A DNA stretch of 64,000 nt from Capitulum mitella (lineage: Eukaryota; Arthropoda; Thecostraca; Pollicipedomorpha; Pollicipedidae): positions 28,275,398 to 28,339,397 of the forward strand of contig CP099841.1 of assembly GCA_030062745.1 (NCBI GenBank), in the 5' to 3' direction. How positions within the stretch are numbered: position 1 is the first letter of the stretch; each line of letters opens with the position of its first letter. Positions 23,040 through 35,499 of the stretch are shown piece after piece. Position numbers and translations under genes: made by a program. The notes beneath the pieces were generated by a model. It made no database searches and had not been told where the DNA came from. It was given only the letters and a program-made list of their open reading frames with translations.

Positions 23040-23390
23040 TATTTATCTATTTCTGAGCATGGAGAAGACATCTCTGAAACGTTATATACAAGATATATAT
23101 GAGTTCAATTGGTTGACCAGAAGAACTATTGAAAAAAAACAAACAGAAACTCGTACAAGCCGAATGTGCATTGGTATCTAATGAAGTATGTATTAAAGAA
23201 AATATGTTGCCAAAATACACAAATATTGAAATATTTGACCCGGCAGCAAGACATCAGAGATTCACGAAAGACTATAGAAAGCAGCTGATTCTCTATCAGA
23301 CTAAGAGTAAGCGGCGTATCTGTGCGTACCTGCGTGAACAACTGGAGCGGCTACTTAGTCTCAGAAAAGGCTGATATTGATGAAACCTCG
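23040..23390 (+). pseudogene. Penelope-like element N-terminal fragment
   Basis: The frame 23,129-23,374 contains CIKENMLPKYTNIEIFDPAA, then RHQRFTKDYRKQLI. The block CIKEN..PKYTNI recurs in inverted orientation at 23,430-23,540, next to the 3' end of another copy. The N-terminal identity is inferred from that tandem layout, not from a recognised domain. It ends at a TA-rich microsatellite (23,400-23,450). Confidence 0.55.
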
Positions 23391-23399
23391 AAGGTAGGG

Positions 23400-23431
<32 letters not shown>

Positions 23432-24095
23432 GCATAAGGGGATATATATGTATATATTCGTATATTGTGACAGTATGTTTTCTTTGATGCATTTTCCGTT
23501 GAAAACGACCGCATGTTCCACATTTGCTAGTTTCTTCATGTATCGTTCCAGGCCCTCAGGCCTTTTTTAGCAAATTCGGCGAGATTACATATCAGGTGTA
23601 CGGAATTATTCATTTATTTATGTACCGACGTTTCGAGACGCTTATCTTCAGAGTGGTGACAAGCTGGCACAAGTAATTATTTGAAGATTATTTGCGTCAC
23701 ACTAGGCTTACATGTGACATATACCGTCAGCAGGGAAATAAGTAAGCGGATAAAATAGCTGGTTGAGGAGTTGGGTTCAAGGGCTAACGCCCTACTCCCA
23801 GGAGCTCTAAGGTGATGCAAGAATTTAGTTCTTTGTTTAAGGGCTGGCGAGTTTTCATGAATATATACAACTTCTCATATATGAAGCCGTCTCACGTCAT
23901 GAAATGTTCGTAATATGGTCGCATTGTCCGTCAGTTGTCGCTTTATGGTCTCGTCGTGTTCTGGTCTCCTGTGAGGCGCGCCGTCACGTAGGTGCACAGT
24001 GAGTCGTCGGGAGAGGGTCGTTGTAACGCCAATGTAGTGTTCTGGACGGAGCTTGCAGCCTTCGTATTCACAAGTAATTGGTACACCACATTGGC
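23400..24095 (-). pseudogene. Penelope-like element 3' end plus start of a next unit, inverted
   Basis: Reading leftward, 24,095-23,680 is a decayed copy of the GIY-YIG nuclease end (with CTACATTGGCGTTAC for the YIG core). Then come a non-coding tail with CACCTGATATGTAA, and from 23,540 the CIKENILSQYTNI start of a further unit. The stretch is a diverged mirror image of 24,325-24,860. The head-to-tail join of a 3' end to a 5' start is typical of Penelope-like tandem arrays. Confidence 0.65.
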
Positions 24096-24099
24096 TTTT

Positions 24100-24870
24100 C
24101 TAATGCAGACATATTACACTCAGATTACGGCGTCACTCCCAGATTACACACTTGTATCGAAACCAAATGACAATCTCCTACATACAAGACGAAAAACGAT
24201 AAGAGAAATTATATCCAGATACGTTGAGCCAAAGCAGGACGGAAAACTGCAGTTAATCATTTATTGCAAAAACAGGAGGATTTGAGATTTCCTCGCCAAA
24301 AACAACCATACACGACCAGACAAGCTTAAAAGCACCAATGTGTTATACCAATTTACTTGTGAAGACGAACGCTGCAAATTTAGTCCATTACACTACATTG
24401 GCGTTACAACAGCGACGCTCTCCAGACGACTCACTGTGCACCTACGTGACGGCGCGCCTCTACAACACAGGAGACCAGAACAAGACGAGACCATAACACG
24501 ACAACTGACGGACAATACGACCTTATTACGAACATGTTATGACGTGAAACTGCTTCACATATGGGAAACTGTATATGGTCATGAAAATTCGCCAGCCCTG
24601 ATCAAACAGTTAAATCCTCGTATCACCTTAGAGCCATTGGGAGCAGGGCGATAGCCCCTGAATCCAACGCTTCGATTAGTATTCTTATCCACTTACTTGT
24701 TTCCCTGTTGACAGCATATTTTACATGTAAACCTGGTGCGCCGCAAATAATTTTCATATAGTTACTTGTGCCAACTTTTCTCCATTATGAAGATGAGAGA
24801 ATTGTCTCGAAATGTGAGTACATAAATAAATGAATAATTCTATACACCTGATATGTAAACATGCTGTCGT
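24100..24870 (+). pseudogene. Penelope-like element GIY-YIG endonuclease end
   Basis: The frame 23,992-24,285 (from about 24,100) gives the pre-nuclease region (TLVSKPNDNLLHTRRKTIRE). After a short break, 24,340-24,654 encodes FTCEDERC, then HYIGVTTATLSRRLTVHL (GIY-YIG motif with the conserved Arg) and ends HIWETVYGHENSPALI. This nuclease would make the nick for integration. The non-coding tail to about 24,860 has CACCTGATATGTAAAC and then AACATGCTGTCGTTTTTAAC, the start of a next unit, cut off by TA repeats. Confidence 0.8.
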
Positions 24871-24878
24871 TTTTAACG

Positions 24879-24879
<1 letters not shown>

Positions 24880-24954
<75 letters not shown>

Positions 24955-24990
24955 GTGTATGTTTGTTTGTTTGTATGTGTGTGTGTCGCC
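24880..24990. repeat. TA / GT compound microsatellite
   Basis: A TA tract of about 40 bases is followed by GT repeats with TATG and GTTT interruptions. It abuts the truncated Penelope-like unit on the left and the inverted-repeat element on the right. Long IYIY/VCVC frames here are an artefact of the repeat. Confidence 0.95.
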
Positions 24991-25004
24991 GGTCTTTGTC
25001 GGGA

Positions 25005-26192
25005 TCCGACATTTCAGGAAAAACTAGGCGTTTCATGTAACTTCGTAAAATTACGATTGTTACTCTACCAGATTGACAGTTTCAAGTGTTACTTAAAACG
25101 CTCGAAGCTTCTCGGGCAATAGCGTAATGTCCGCAAATGAAGACTATTACTTAATTTGCCTAGGCATTACAAGAAACGCCCGGTTGACATTTGGCAAATA
25201 CCGTTATGAAGGATAAGAACAACTACAGTTGCGTATTTAGGGGGAGGGGCGAACATTGAGTCATGAAGTCATGACGCTTTGGGCGCCGAATACCAATACT
25301 GTCATTGGACGACGCATACCCCGATATCGGTCGGCTGAATTAGCCATGGTGTGCACGCTCTTGCCTTAACGCCAGTCTAAGCATGCCACTGCGTGGTTGC
25401 TTTGACAAATCGGAAGGACGTTTGCACGAAAGCCTTGCTCGCGTGGAGACGCGCGAGGAAGCATTTTTCTTCATCCGGCGTCCGAGCTGCAGGCAGTTTC
25501 CCACTGAATCACACAGGTAGTGGCTGTCGAGATCCTGTTCGCATGGATACTGTTGCGGAGTCGGCGGTTGGTTTGAATGGATTTGAGTTTGAATGGATTC
25601 GGATGAAGGGGAAACAACTAGAAAGGCGTTGAGTGGTGATATTCAAGCAATGAAAGAGAAGAACTACCAAAAACTAGACAAAAACTACAAAAATGTGAAA
25701 AGTCAGGTACTCGGCTACGGCTGCGGCAACCAGTATAGGTGTAAATATATGGGTAAAATATTAATACCCAATGGTTGACAAATGAAAAGCGAACTTGACA
25801 TGGCTGACAACCTCATGGTCGACGCATCAAGAGTTAGTGCAGTTAATTCTATCCTATAAAGCGAAAGCGCATTGAGCAATACTGAGCATCCAATGAAACG
25901 TCAAATACAAAACGGCTATACGTAATATGGTTTGCTCGGTTTAGTCAGGCGTTACTTGAAGCGCCCAATCTTCTCCTGGCGTTTCATGACCTGCCTAAAA
26001 ATGGCATATATTCTTCCGGCAAGTGGCTTGATGATGGTCATTACAGAAAAGACCCGCAACTTCGCAAGCAGTTTATGTAACGATTAAAATTTTCAGTCAA
26101 GTAACGTAACAACGGTATTTTTACGAAGGTTTCATGAAACGCCGGCATTAGATGCAACACCTAGTTTTTTCCTGAAATGCCGGATTCCCAAA
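25005..26192. mobile_element. Element of about 1.2 kb bounded by inverted repeats
   Basis: The left arm (25,005-25,080) contains GACATTTCAGGAAAAACTAG and GCGTTTCATGxAAC; the right arm (26,100-26,192) is its inverted match, with about 21 extra bases inserted. Interior motifs (GTTACTT.AA.CGC, GAAACGCC) repeat several times. No transposase frame is present, so a non-autonomous DNA element is the simplest reading. Both outer flanks are microsatellites. Confidence 0.5.
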
Positions 26193-26219
26193 CGCCCATT
26201 GGCCAAACGCCTATATATG

Positions 26220-26221
<2 letters not shown>

Positions 26222-26270
<49 letters not shown>

Positions 26271-26277
26271 CCTATAT

Positions 26278-26320
<43 letters not shown>
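26222..26320. repeat. TA microsatellites
   Basis: Two TA tracts of about 40 bases each are separated by AAGCCTATATGG. The overlapping IYIY frames are not genes. Confidence 0.95.
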
Positions 26321-26321
<1 letters not shown>

Positions 26322-27000
26322 CGTCCGACACAAAAGCTGGAAAACATGGAGAACAGCTATCTTCCTCCTTGTTCATGACCATTCTTCTGCAACGCACACA
26401 GAGCGCTATACGACGCAATGTCCAGTTTATTTTAAGTGGATGCCCATTTCGAGCCACTGTGTCTGGAGGCCAAGACAGCCTTCTGAAACCGAGACTATTT
26501 TGACAATGAAACGTGCCGAGCTTCTAACTGCGCTGATCCTAGCGTTTGAGGAGCGCGTGTGCTATTCATTTTATTGAGCTGTGACTTCAGCCAGTGATCG
26601 CAGCCGGCATGAATTCCTTTTAGCGATAACTCCGCGATAGCACATGTAGGACTTCACCAAATTATCTATTACAGACATGCTACAATAAAATACGGTGATT
26701 TTTGGATTAACATAGGGCTCAAAAAACGGGCTACAAGCTGATGCGATCCTCATTGCAGAAAGTCAAAAGCCTCTACGCGATATTAAAGTGGAATCGATTA
26801 GGGGCTCGACAATGACTGCATTGTCTGCTTCCACGCGGCGTGGCGCCCAAACCGTGGGTCGAAACCTTTGAGCATCCGGTACGAACGAAAGACGGTACAC
26901 GAAGCTACACCGTAACGCTTTTTTGAGTCGCTGCGATCTCTGGATCGCCAGCACAATACCCAATCCTGAAAAACGCCCAGGGCAGCTTTTTCACATTGCT
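26321..27000. other. No gene recognised
   Basis: Unique-looking sequence of mixed composition with short frames only. Nothing recognisable was found on either strand. Confidence 0.35.
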
Positions 27001-28466
27001 GTCACTTGCACGAGGCACGTGACGCGCGCATTGAAACGTTCTGTGTCACGCGATTGCCCGTTCAATTGCTATTCCAGGTTGATGCGTTTCGAGCCGATCT
27101 GGACCCCAGAACGAAGGCCGACATCTCAACACTGCTCAAGAACCAACGCAGGCTCAAGACCGGCGGAGCAAAACCAAAGCCCTCTCCCTCCAAATCTAGA
27201 GGCGAAGCTGACCACGCCCGAAAAGAGGCTCTGCCAAACGAGGGATGGCCCCACAGAAGTCGGCACGCCTCCACAAGTAGCGTGACGTCACGGGCCGTTC
27301 TCCTCGGTGCTAGAAGAGACTACATGTGCTCGACAGGTACTCGCACCAACCCAGACGCTCACCAGAAGCGGAAGAGAAAGCACGGCGGCGGAAGGCGAGA
27401 TAAGACAAGAAGAAAGAGAAGAAAGAAGAGAAGAGGCACCTGTGGGACGCGTTCCCAGGGCGTCCTGTTACTCGCAGTAAGCCGGCTCGGAGCTGCTGCG
27501 GGGTCTGAAGCAGGCGTCCGTCGCAAACCACAGGAAATCCTCCCCAACCTATTCCTCTTTTTCTCTCTTTTCTATCTACTAACAAACCGGTGGAAACCTA
27601 ACGATGTATACCTCCCTGCCTGGGGCCATTGCGGCCAGGGCAGGTAGGCCCCTGGGCTAACGCCTGGGCCTAAGGGGTCAACGAAGCCGGTCTTTCACAA
27701 TCTGGGGCCACTAGTGCCCCACAGCCACTAACAAAACACAACCACCTCCCTAAAAACATGGCCTATCCTACCACCGCCGACGACGGCTCTTTCGTCGTCG
27801 GCATCTACACGGACTCCACTCACGACATAGCCAAGGAGTCGGCATTCACACTCACCAAGACCCTCGAACACCACGTACAACACAAAAACCTCACCGTCAC
27901 CAGACACCACAAACATCATTGTGCGCACCACAAACTCAAAAGACACGAAGAAGCTGCTGTCACTCACAACATTTAACTTACAAAAGTGCAGCTTCACACT
28001 CCACAACTCACTCAACAGCAGCCGAGGCACCATTAACACGCCAGAGTTCAACTCCTCCAGTCACGAAGACAACGCCACAGCCCTCCAGGGAACAGGAGCA
28101 TCTTTGTTCTCTGCTCCAAGGCGCTGGAGGCAGACCACTATCCTCACACTGTCCTTCCCCACAAAAACCCGACCATCACACATCACTATCAACCACATCC
28201 AGTACAAGGTATTACCTCACATCACCCGTCCCGTCCGCTGCCACCGCTGCGCCGGGACGGGTGCCAGCCACCCGTCACCTGCCAGCGCTACGGCCACGGA
28301 GACCAGGCCTGCGCTGCACCCAGCGCACGCTGTGCTCGGTGCGCGGAGCCACATCCCACCACAACGTGCGCCTCCGCGGTCCGCAAATGTGCGGCCTGTG
28401 GCGGCGCACATCCTTCTTACGACCCACAATGTCCCGTATGACTGCGGGAAAGCGACATCCACGATG
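27000..28466 (+). mobile_element. 5' part of a LINE with gag-like ORF1
   Basis: Positions about 27,000-27,755 look like a LINE 5' region, with a Lys/Arg-rich open frame (27,350-27,440). An ATG at 27,758 begins MAYPTTADDGSFVVGIYTDS and is followed, after frame changes, by three Cys/His clusters in one frame at about 28,285-28,440: CQRYGHGDQAC, CARCAEPHPTTTC and CAACGGAHPSYDPQC. These are the zinc knuckles of an ORF1 protein. The fragment stops where the palindrome begins, so the rest of this element has been lost or replaced. Confidence 0.65.
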
Positions 28467-31400
28467 ATTTGATATTGGGTTTTAAGGGGTGCCTCGACCT
28501 TTTGGTAATTATGCGCCGCCTGTAAAGTCTGTGTGAGCCACGTTACGTTAGAGTGTATGTGGCGATTTTAAAGATAACGCAAGTGTTTCATTTAACGTTA
28601 CAGGTTGAAAGAGTGATGGATACAAATGCTTTCTACGTTAAGTTGTGTGTGTGAGAAAAATTTAGATGCCGCTGAGAATATCGGCATGGTGGGGGGGCCT
28701 CCGTGAAGCGGGGGCAAGACGCGCAGGGGGAAGAGGAAGGGAGTCGTCGCCTTTACTTATGCCAGTTACGTTATTTTTAGCCCTCCTGAAAAGCAAGGAA
28801 TTTAGGTTATGTTTTACGTTTGATTTTGCCAAGGTGCCGGCACGTGGCCTACTCCTCACGAAAAGCACCAAGGGGTCTTTATCGTGCAGGCTAGGAGGAG
28901 ATTGCCCACACCGCCTCTCACGCTGGATAAGCGTTCACCCTCTCACGCCGGGTGTTGCGCAAGAAAGAAAGGAGTGAGAAGGATATGCAGTGTTGTGTAG
29001 TGTGGTGTGGCGTTAGAGTTCTGCTAGGTGAGTGTCATTTTGATATCTGAATAGCAGCTGTAGTAGGTCTGGGTGCTGGTTATCCAGTAGGGTACTCAGG
29101 GTAAGCTGAATTTTCTTTTGTTGGCAGAAGGCCTTAATGGGTCGTCTTTGTGTTTCAAAATCCCTACATTCCAGCAGGAGGTGACTTACGTTAAGTGGTG
29201 CGTTGCATGTGTGGCATTGTGGTGCTTGATAAGAGCCGTCCTCTAAGTCCAGGAGTGGTTGTGTGTATTTTGTGCGACCCGTTCTAAGTCTGGTGAGGAC
29301 GACTTCTTGACGCCGGCATTTTTGATTTGATGTGTCCCAGGCGCCAAGTGTGGGTTTGATATCGTACAAGCGTGCGTGGTGGTTTTGTGTCCAGGTTTTC
29401 TGTTGGTGTTTACGGATGTGTTGTTGCAGGGCGGCCTTGCAGTCATCTAGTGAAAATTTGGTATCAAAGCATGTGTCGAATGCTAGTGATTGTTTCGCAA
29501 TCTGGTCTGCTCGCTCGTTGCCTCTGATGTTAGCGTGTCCCGGTATCCAAAGGAAGGAAATGTTGTTTACGTTAGGGGACACTTGCTGTTGTATGCAATC
29601 AATGATTTAGTGTGATGGGTCGGCCGTATTGCTGATGGCTTGTAGGACCGGTTTTGAGTCGGAGCAGACAACTACGTTAATCATGTTGTGTCTGATTGCC
29701 ATGCGAATGGCTATCAGTATGGTCATGGCCTCTGCAGTGAAGATCGATGTTTGGTCTGGGAGGCGGTTGCCGAGCTCGAAGCCAGGCGATGTGAGTCCAA
29801 ATCCGACTTTGTCGTCGGTTTTGGACCCGTCTGTGTGTATGAATGATTTGTGGTTGTTGACAGTGGTGTATTCGCGGAATTTGGCGAGTATTTCTGTTTG
29901 AGTTATGTCTGTTTTACGTTCTGTGAGAAGATATTCGATAGTGGGTGGTTTGTGAATCCAGAATGGTCGGAGGCGCGGTCTTGGTGCAGTGGGTGGTACG
30001 GCAAACTGAAGGTCTGCCAGAGCCGTGCTTATTTGAACGTGAAAAGGTGGGCGTTTGCGTGCTGCACGGCTCTTGTCTAGTCTGTCGTGTTTGAAGCAAG
30101 ACTGTGCCGGACGGTTTTCTGTAGTCTGAACTGTCATATAGTACCGACACAGTTGTTGTGTTCGTCTGATCTGTAGGGATGGCATGTCCGCGTCGGCCAG
30201 AAGGCTGACAGTCGGGGTACTGTGTGATGCTCCAGTGGCTGTTCGAATGCTGTGATTTTGTATGGCTTCCAGTTTTTGTGCAAGGGACGGAGAGATGCTG
30301 TTGAAAATAATGCTGTTGTATTCCAGAATGGGTCGAATGATGGCCTTGTAGAGTCTGAGTAGTGTTTGTCTGTCTCCGCCCCAGTCTGTTCCAGAGAGGC
30401 AGCGGAGGATGTTTGTGCGTTTTGCGCATCGTTTCGTGATGTCTTTGATGTGTTGTTGGAATGTCAGTTTTTCGTCGAGGTGGATGCCGAGAAATTTGAA
30501 ACTTTTAACCTGCTCTATGGCTTCGCCATGGATATTCAGGTTGAGGGTGAGTGGTCCGGTGGCGCGAGCGTATGCAACTACTGCTGATTTTTCTGCGGAC
30601 AGGGTGAAGTCCCATTTGTTACACCACTTTACAGTGTGGTCTAGTCCGGCTTGAACGGTGTTTTCGGCTTTGAAGAAGCAGTGGTTAGTGGCCCAAATGG
30701 CCACGTCGTCCGTAAAAAGTGAATAGTGTAGTGCTCTGCAGTGAAAATCGTAAAAACATGTTAATCATGATGAGAAAGAGTGTTGGTGAAATGACGCTTC
30801 CTTGTGGAAGGCCCTGATCCTGCGCTCCATAGCTGGAGGTGGTGTTGCCGCATCTGACCTGTACTGTTCTATCCCGGAGGAAGTTCAGTAGAAAGTGCGT
30901 TAGGTGTCCGCGTAGACCTAGCTTGTAGAGTTTTTGTGCAAGTGCGGACTTGTGGACTCGGTCGAATGCGGCCGTGATGTCTAAGTATGCTGCTACTGTG
31001 GTGCGTTTGTAATTCATGCCGTGTTTGATGTCGTGTACTATGCGTATGAGATTGTCTGCGGTGGACTTGTGTTTTCTGAAACCGCATTGGTGTTCGTCGG
31101 GCAGTTTTTTGTTTTCCAAACAAAAAGTGTCGGAGGCGCGTGTTTACCATGCGCTCGACGAGTTTGCTGGCACAGCTGGTGAGAGATATTGGTCTGTATC
31201 CTTTTGGCTGAGTGTGGTCTTTTTGGGGCTTGGGCAAGGGAATGATTATACTTTGTCGCCAGCCTGGCGGAAAGGAGTCGTTTAAGAAGAGATTGTTAAT
31301 GGCCGTCAACAGGTACGTTAACGATACTTCGCTCAAGTGTCTGAAGAATTGGTAGTGAATGTCGTCCGGCCCAACCGACGTGTTGCCGCACTTGCTGAGG

Positions 31401-31491
31401 GCAAGGCGTAATTAATACATTGTGAATGGAGTGTTGTATGTTTCAGTGTTGGTCGACTGAATGTTTGCGTTTGCCGCAAGTGTTTGAAGTG
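28466..31491 (-). mobile_element. LINE 3' part, left arm of the palindrome
   Basis: Minus-strand reverse transcriptase, RNase H, Cys/His cluster and 3' untranslated region of an I-like LINE, truncated at its 5' side at about 31,491. Motifs: AYLDITAAFDRVHKSA (RT motif A), QGLPQGSVISPTLF (motif B), FTDDVAIWA (motif C, one frame over), HTDGSKTDDKVGFGL and IFTAEAMTI (RNase H), WIPGHANIRGNERADQIAKQ, and CHTCNAPLNVSHLLLEC. The coding region is broken by a stop after TPFTMY, frameshifts near 31,090 and 30,720, and a TAA at 29,609-29,607. Every one of these lesions is present in the right arm. Confidence 0.9.
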
Positions 31492-31659
31492 AGCCCCTAA
31501 TCTGGGGTTGTGTCTGGTGGCGGCCCCGGTGTTTAGCAGTGTAAGATTTTGATTCTCGATAAATGTGTGTATCATGTGTCCTCTGTTGTTTGTTATGTGG
31601 CTCCCCCAACTGGGGTGGTGCGCGTTTATGTCTATTGTTATTTATGTTTATGTTATTTA

Positions 31660-34600
31660 GGGGCCGTAGACAGCGCAATAGACATTTCGTGCTGCACCCC
31701 GCGAATCAGTCACCTTTTTGAATGGTCGGTAGAGGACGACCCCGGACTGAGCGACCACTACCCAATTCACATTAAGCTCAGCTCCGCTGCAATCCACCAT
31801 ACCAAACTCCACGCACCCACATGGAATTTGAAAAGGGCGGACTGGCCAAAATACGAGGCTATGGTGGACCTCGCATTAGTAAATTCATCGGACCACACCA
31901 TAACTGAGGTCTTAGGAGCCATTAGCTCAACAGCAAAAGCCACCGTCCCAAAACAAAAAAAAAACCGACATAAGGCATCGGCGCCTTGGTGGACCCCGGA
32001 ATGCCAACAAGTCATCGCAAAACGACGCAGAGCTTTGAAGCGGTACAAAAGGGTAATGTGCGAAGCGCATCTCCTGGAGTACCGCCGAGCAAAAGCGCTC
32101 TGTCGCTCAACCATACGTGAAGCGAGGAGAACATCTTGGCAGGAACATGCAGCCACATTTAATAGATTTACACCCACAAGCACCATCTGGACACTCATGA
32201 AACGCTTCCACCTCAAACGCCCTCCGCCAGGTCCTTTCCACAACTGACAATAAACAACCAGCGCATCACAGAACCTGGCGACGTCGTGGAACACTTCAAA
32301 ACTCATTACACCAACGTCTCCGCAAACCACACTTACGACACAGCACTAATAAACTCACTTCAAACACTTGCGGCAAACGCAAACATTCAGTCGACCAACA
32401 CTGAAACATACAACACTCCATTCACAATGTATTAATTACGCCTTGCCCTCAGCAAGTGCGGCAACACGTCGGTTGGGCCGGACGACATTCACTACCAATT
32501 CTTCAGACACTTGAGCGAAGTATCGTTAACGTACCTGTTGACGGCCATTAACAATCTCTTCTTAAACGACTCCTTTCCGCCAGGCTGGCGACAAAGTATA
32601 ATCATTCCCTTGCCCAAGTCCCAAAAAGACCACACTCAGCCAAAAGGATACAGACCAATATCTCTCACCAGCTGTGCCAGCAAACTCGTCGAGCGCATGG
32701 TAAACACGCGCCTCCGACACTTTTTGTTTGGAAAACAAAAAACTGCCCGACGAACACCAATGCGGTTTCAGAAAACACAAGTCCACCGCAGACAATCTCA
32801 TACGCATAGTACACGACATCAAACACGGCATGAATTACAAACGCACCACAGTAGCAGCATACTTAGACATCACGGCCGCATTCGACCGAGTCCACAAGTC
32901 CGCACTTGCACAAAAACTCTACAAGCTAGGTCTACGCGGACACCTAACGCACTTTCTACTGAACTTCCTCCGGGATAGAACAGTACAGGTCAGATGCGGC
33001 AACACCACCTCCAGCTATGGAGCGCAGGATCAGGGCCTTCCACAAGGAAGCGTCATTTCACCAACACTCTTTCTCATCATGATTAACATGTTTTTACGAT
33101 TTTCACTGCAGAGCACTACACTATTCACTTTTTACGGACGACGTGGCCATTTGGGCCACTAACCACTGCTTCTTCAAAGCCGAAAACACCGTTCAAGCCG
33201 GACTAGACCACACTGTAAAGTGGTGTAACAAATGGGACTTCACCCTGTCCGCAGAAAAATCAGCAGTAGTTGCATACGCTCGCGCCACCGGACCACTCAC
33301 CCTCAACCTGAATATCCATGGCGAAGCCATAGAGCAGGTTAAAAGTTTCAAATTTCTCGGCATCCACCTCGACGAAAAACTGACATTCCAACAACACATC
33401 AAAGACATCACGAAACGATGCGCAAAACGCACAAACATCCTCCGCTGCCTCTCTGGAACAGACTGGGGCGGAGACAGACAAACACTACTCAGACTCTACA
33501 AGGCCATCATTCGACCCATTCTGGAATACAACAGCATTATTTTCAACAGCATCTCTCCGTCCCTTGCACAAAAACTGGAAGCCATACAAAATCACAGCAT
33601 TCGAACAGCCACTGGAGCATCACACAGTACCCCGACTGTCAGCCTTCTGGCCGACGCGGACATGCCATCCCTACAGATCAGACGAACACAACAACTGTGT
33701 CGGTACTATATGACAGTTCAGACTACAGAAAACCGTCCGGCACAGTCTTGCTTCAAACACGACAGACTAGACAAGAGCCGTGCAGCACGCAAACGCCCAC
33801 CTTTTCACGTTCAAATAAGCACGGCTCTGGCAGACCTTCAGTTTGCCGTACCACCCACTGCACCAAGACCGCGCCTCCGACCATTCTGGATTCACAAACC
33901 ACCCACTATCGAATATCTTCTCACAGAACGTAAAACAGACATAACTCAAACAGAAATACTCGCCAAATTCCGCGAATACACCACTGTCAACAACCACAAA
34001 TCATTCATACACACAGACGGGTCCAAAACCGACGACAAAGTCGGATTTGGACTCACATCGCCTGGCTTCGAGCTCGGCAACCGCCTCCCAGACCAAACAT
34101 CGATCTTCACTGCAGAGGCCATGACCATACTGATAGCCATTCGCATGGCAATCAGACACAACATGATTAACGTAGTTGTCTGCTCCGACTCAAAACCGGT
34201 CCTACAAGCCATCAGCAATACGGCCGACCCATCACACTAAATCATTGATTGCATACAACAGCAAGTGTCCCCTAACGTAAACAACATTTCCTTCCTTTGG
34301 ATACCGGGACACGCTAACATCAGAGGCAACGAGCGAGCAGACCAGATTGCGAAACAATCACTAGCATTCGACACATGCTTTGATACCAAATTTTCACTAG
34401 ATGACTGCAAGGCCGCCCTGCAACAACACATCCGTAAACACCAACAGAAAACCTGGACACAAAACCACCACGCACGCTTGTACGATATCAAACCCACACT
34501 TGGCGCCTGGGACACATCAAATCAAAAATGCCGGCGTCAAGAAGTCGTCCTCACCAGACTTAGAACGGGTCGCACAAAATACACACAACCACTCCTGGAC

Positions 34601-35381
34601 TTAGAGGACGGCTCTTATCAAGCACCACAATGCCACACATGCAACGCACCACTTAACGTAAGTCACCTCCTGCTGGAATGTAGGGATTTTGAAACACAAA
34701 GACGACCCATTAAGGCCTTCTGCCAACAAAAGAAAATTCAGCTTACCCTGAGTACCCTACTGGATAACCAGCACCCAGACCTACTACAGCTGCTATTCAG
34801 ATATCAAAATGACACTCACCTAGCAGAACTCTAACGCCACACCACACTACACAACACTGCATATCCTTCTCACTCCTTTCTTTCTTGCGCAACACCCGGC
34901 GTGAGAGGGTGAACGCTTATCCAGCGTGAGAGGCGGTGTGGGCAATCTCCTCCTAGCCTGCACGATAAAGACCCCTTGGTGCTTTTCGTGAGGAGTAGGC
35001 CACGTGCCGGCACCTTGGCAAAATCAAACGTAAAACATAACCTAAATTCCTTGCTTTTCAGGAGGGCTAAAAATAACGTAACTGGCATAAGTAAAGGCGA
35101 CGACTCCCTTCCTCTTCCCCCTGCGCGTCTTGCCCCCGCTTCACGGAGGCCCCCCCACCATGCCGATATTCTCAGCGGCATCTAAATTTTTCTCACACAC
35201 ACAACTTAACGTAGAAAGCATTTGTATCCATCACTCTTTCAACCTGTAACGTTAAATGAAACACTTGCGTTATCTTTAAAATCGCCACATACACTCTAAC
35301 GTAACGTAGCTCACACAGACTTTACAGGCGGCGCATAATTACCAAAAGGTTGAGGCACGCCTCAAAACCTAATATCAATCA
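31660..35381 (+). mobile_element. LINE endonuclease end to 3' end, right arm of the palindrome
   Basis: A plus-strand copy running from the end of the endonuclease (SDHYPIHIKL at about 31,757-31,790) through the linker (APWWTPECQQVIAKRRRALK) to reverse transcriptase, RNase H (33,143-34,240), Cys/His cluster (34,265-34,834) and 3' untranslated region to about 35,381. From about 32,356 it is the near-exact reverse complement of the left arm (coordinates sum to 63,847). It carries the same stop at 34,238-34,240 and the same frameshifts. The tail ends near ATCAATCATCAATC. Confidence 0.9.
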
Positions 35382-35499
35382 TCAATCGCACCGACCCCAG
35401 TTCAGGCGCACGGACGTCCGGGCCGCACCGCCCGCACGTCATCGCAATGCCGCTCACGGAACGGAATAGACAGCGACACGTGCCCTCGTGCTGGTCGGC

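Larger units (their letters stand above)
28466..35381. repeat. Palindrome of 6.9 kb, arms about 3.03 kb, spacer about 865 bp
   Basis: The arms 28,466-31,491 and 32,356-35,381 are reverse complements with a symmetry centre at 31,923.5. The differences I noticed are few: a base at 31,228 versus 32,619 (Pro versus Ser codon), one near 28,537 versus 35,310, and several in the outermost 25 bases. The spacer (31,492-32,355) contains the endonuclease end of the right-arm LINE and about 170 bases of other sequence. Confidence 0.95.

Noticed and set aside
23322..26457. Open frames with long Ile-Tyr or Val-Cys runs
   Set aside because: These are translations of TA and GT microsatellites, not genes.
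31767..32330. Minus-strand frame of 187 codons in the palindrome spacer
   Set aside because: It is a shadow of the plus-strand endonuclease end (SDHYPIHI and linker).
28466..35381. Palindrome as a 5'-inverted (twin-primed) LINE insertion
   Set aside because: Twin priming joins an inverted 5' piece to a 3' piece. Here both arms contain the same 3' region, so a duplication or artefact is needed instead.
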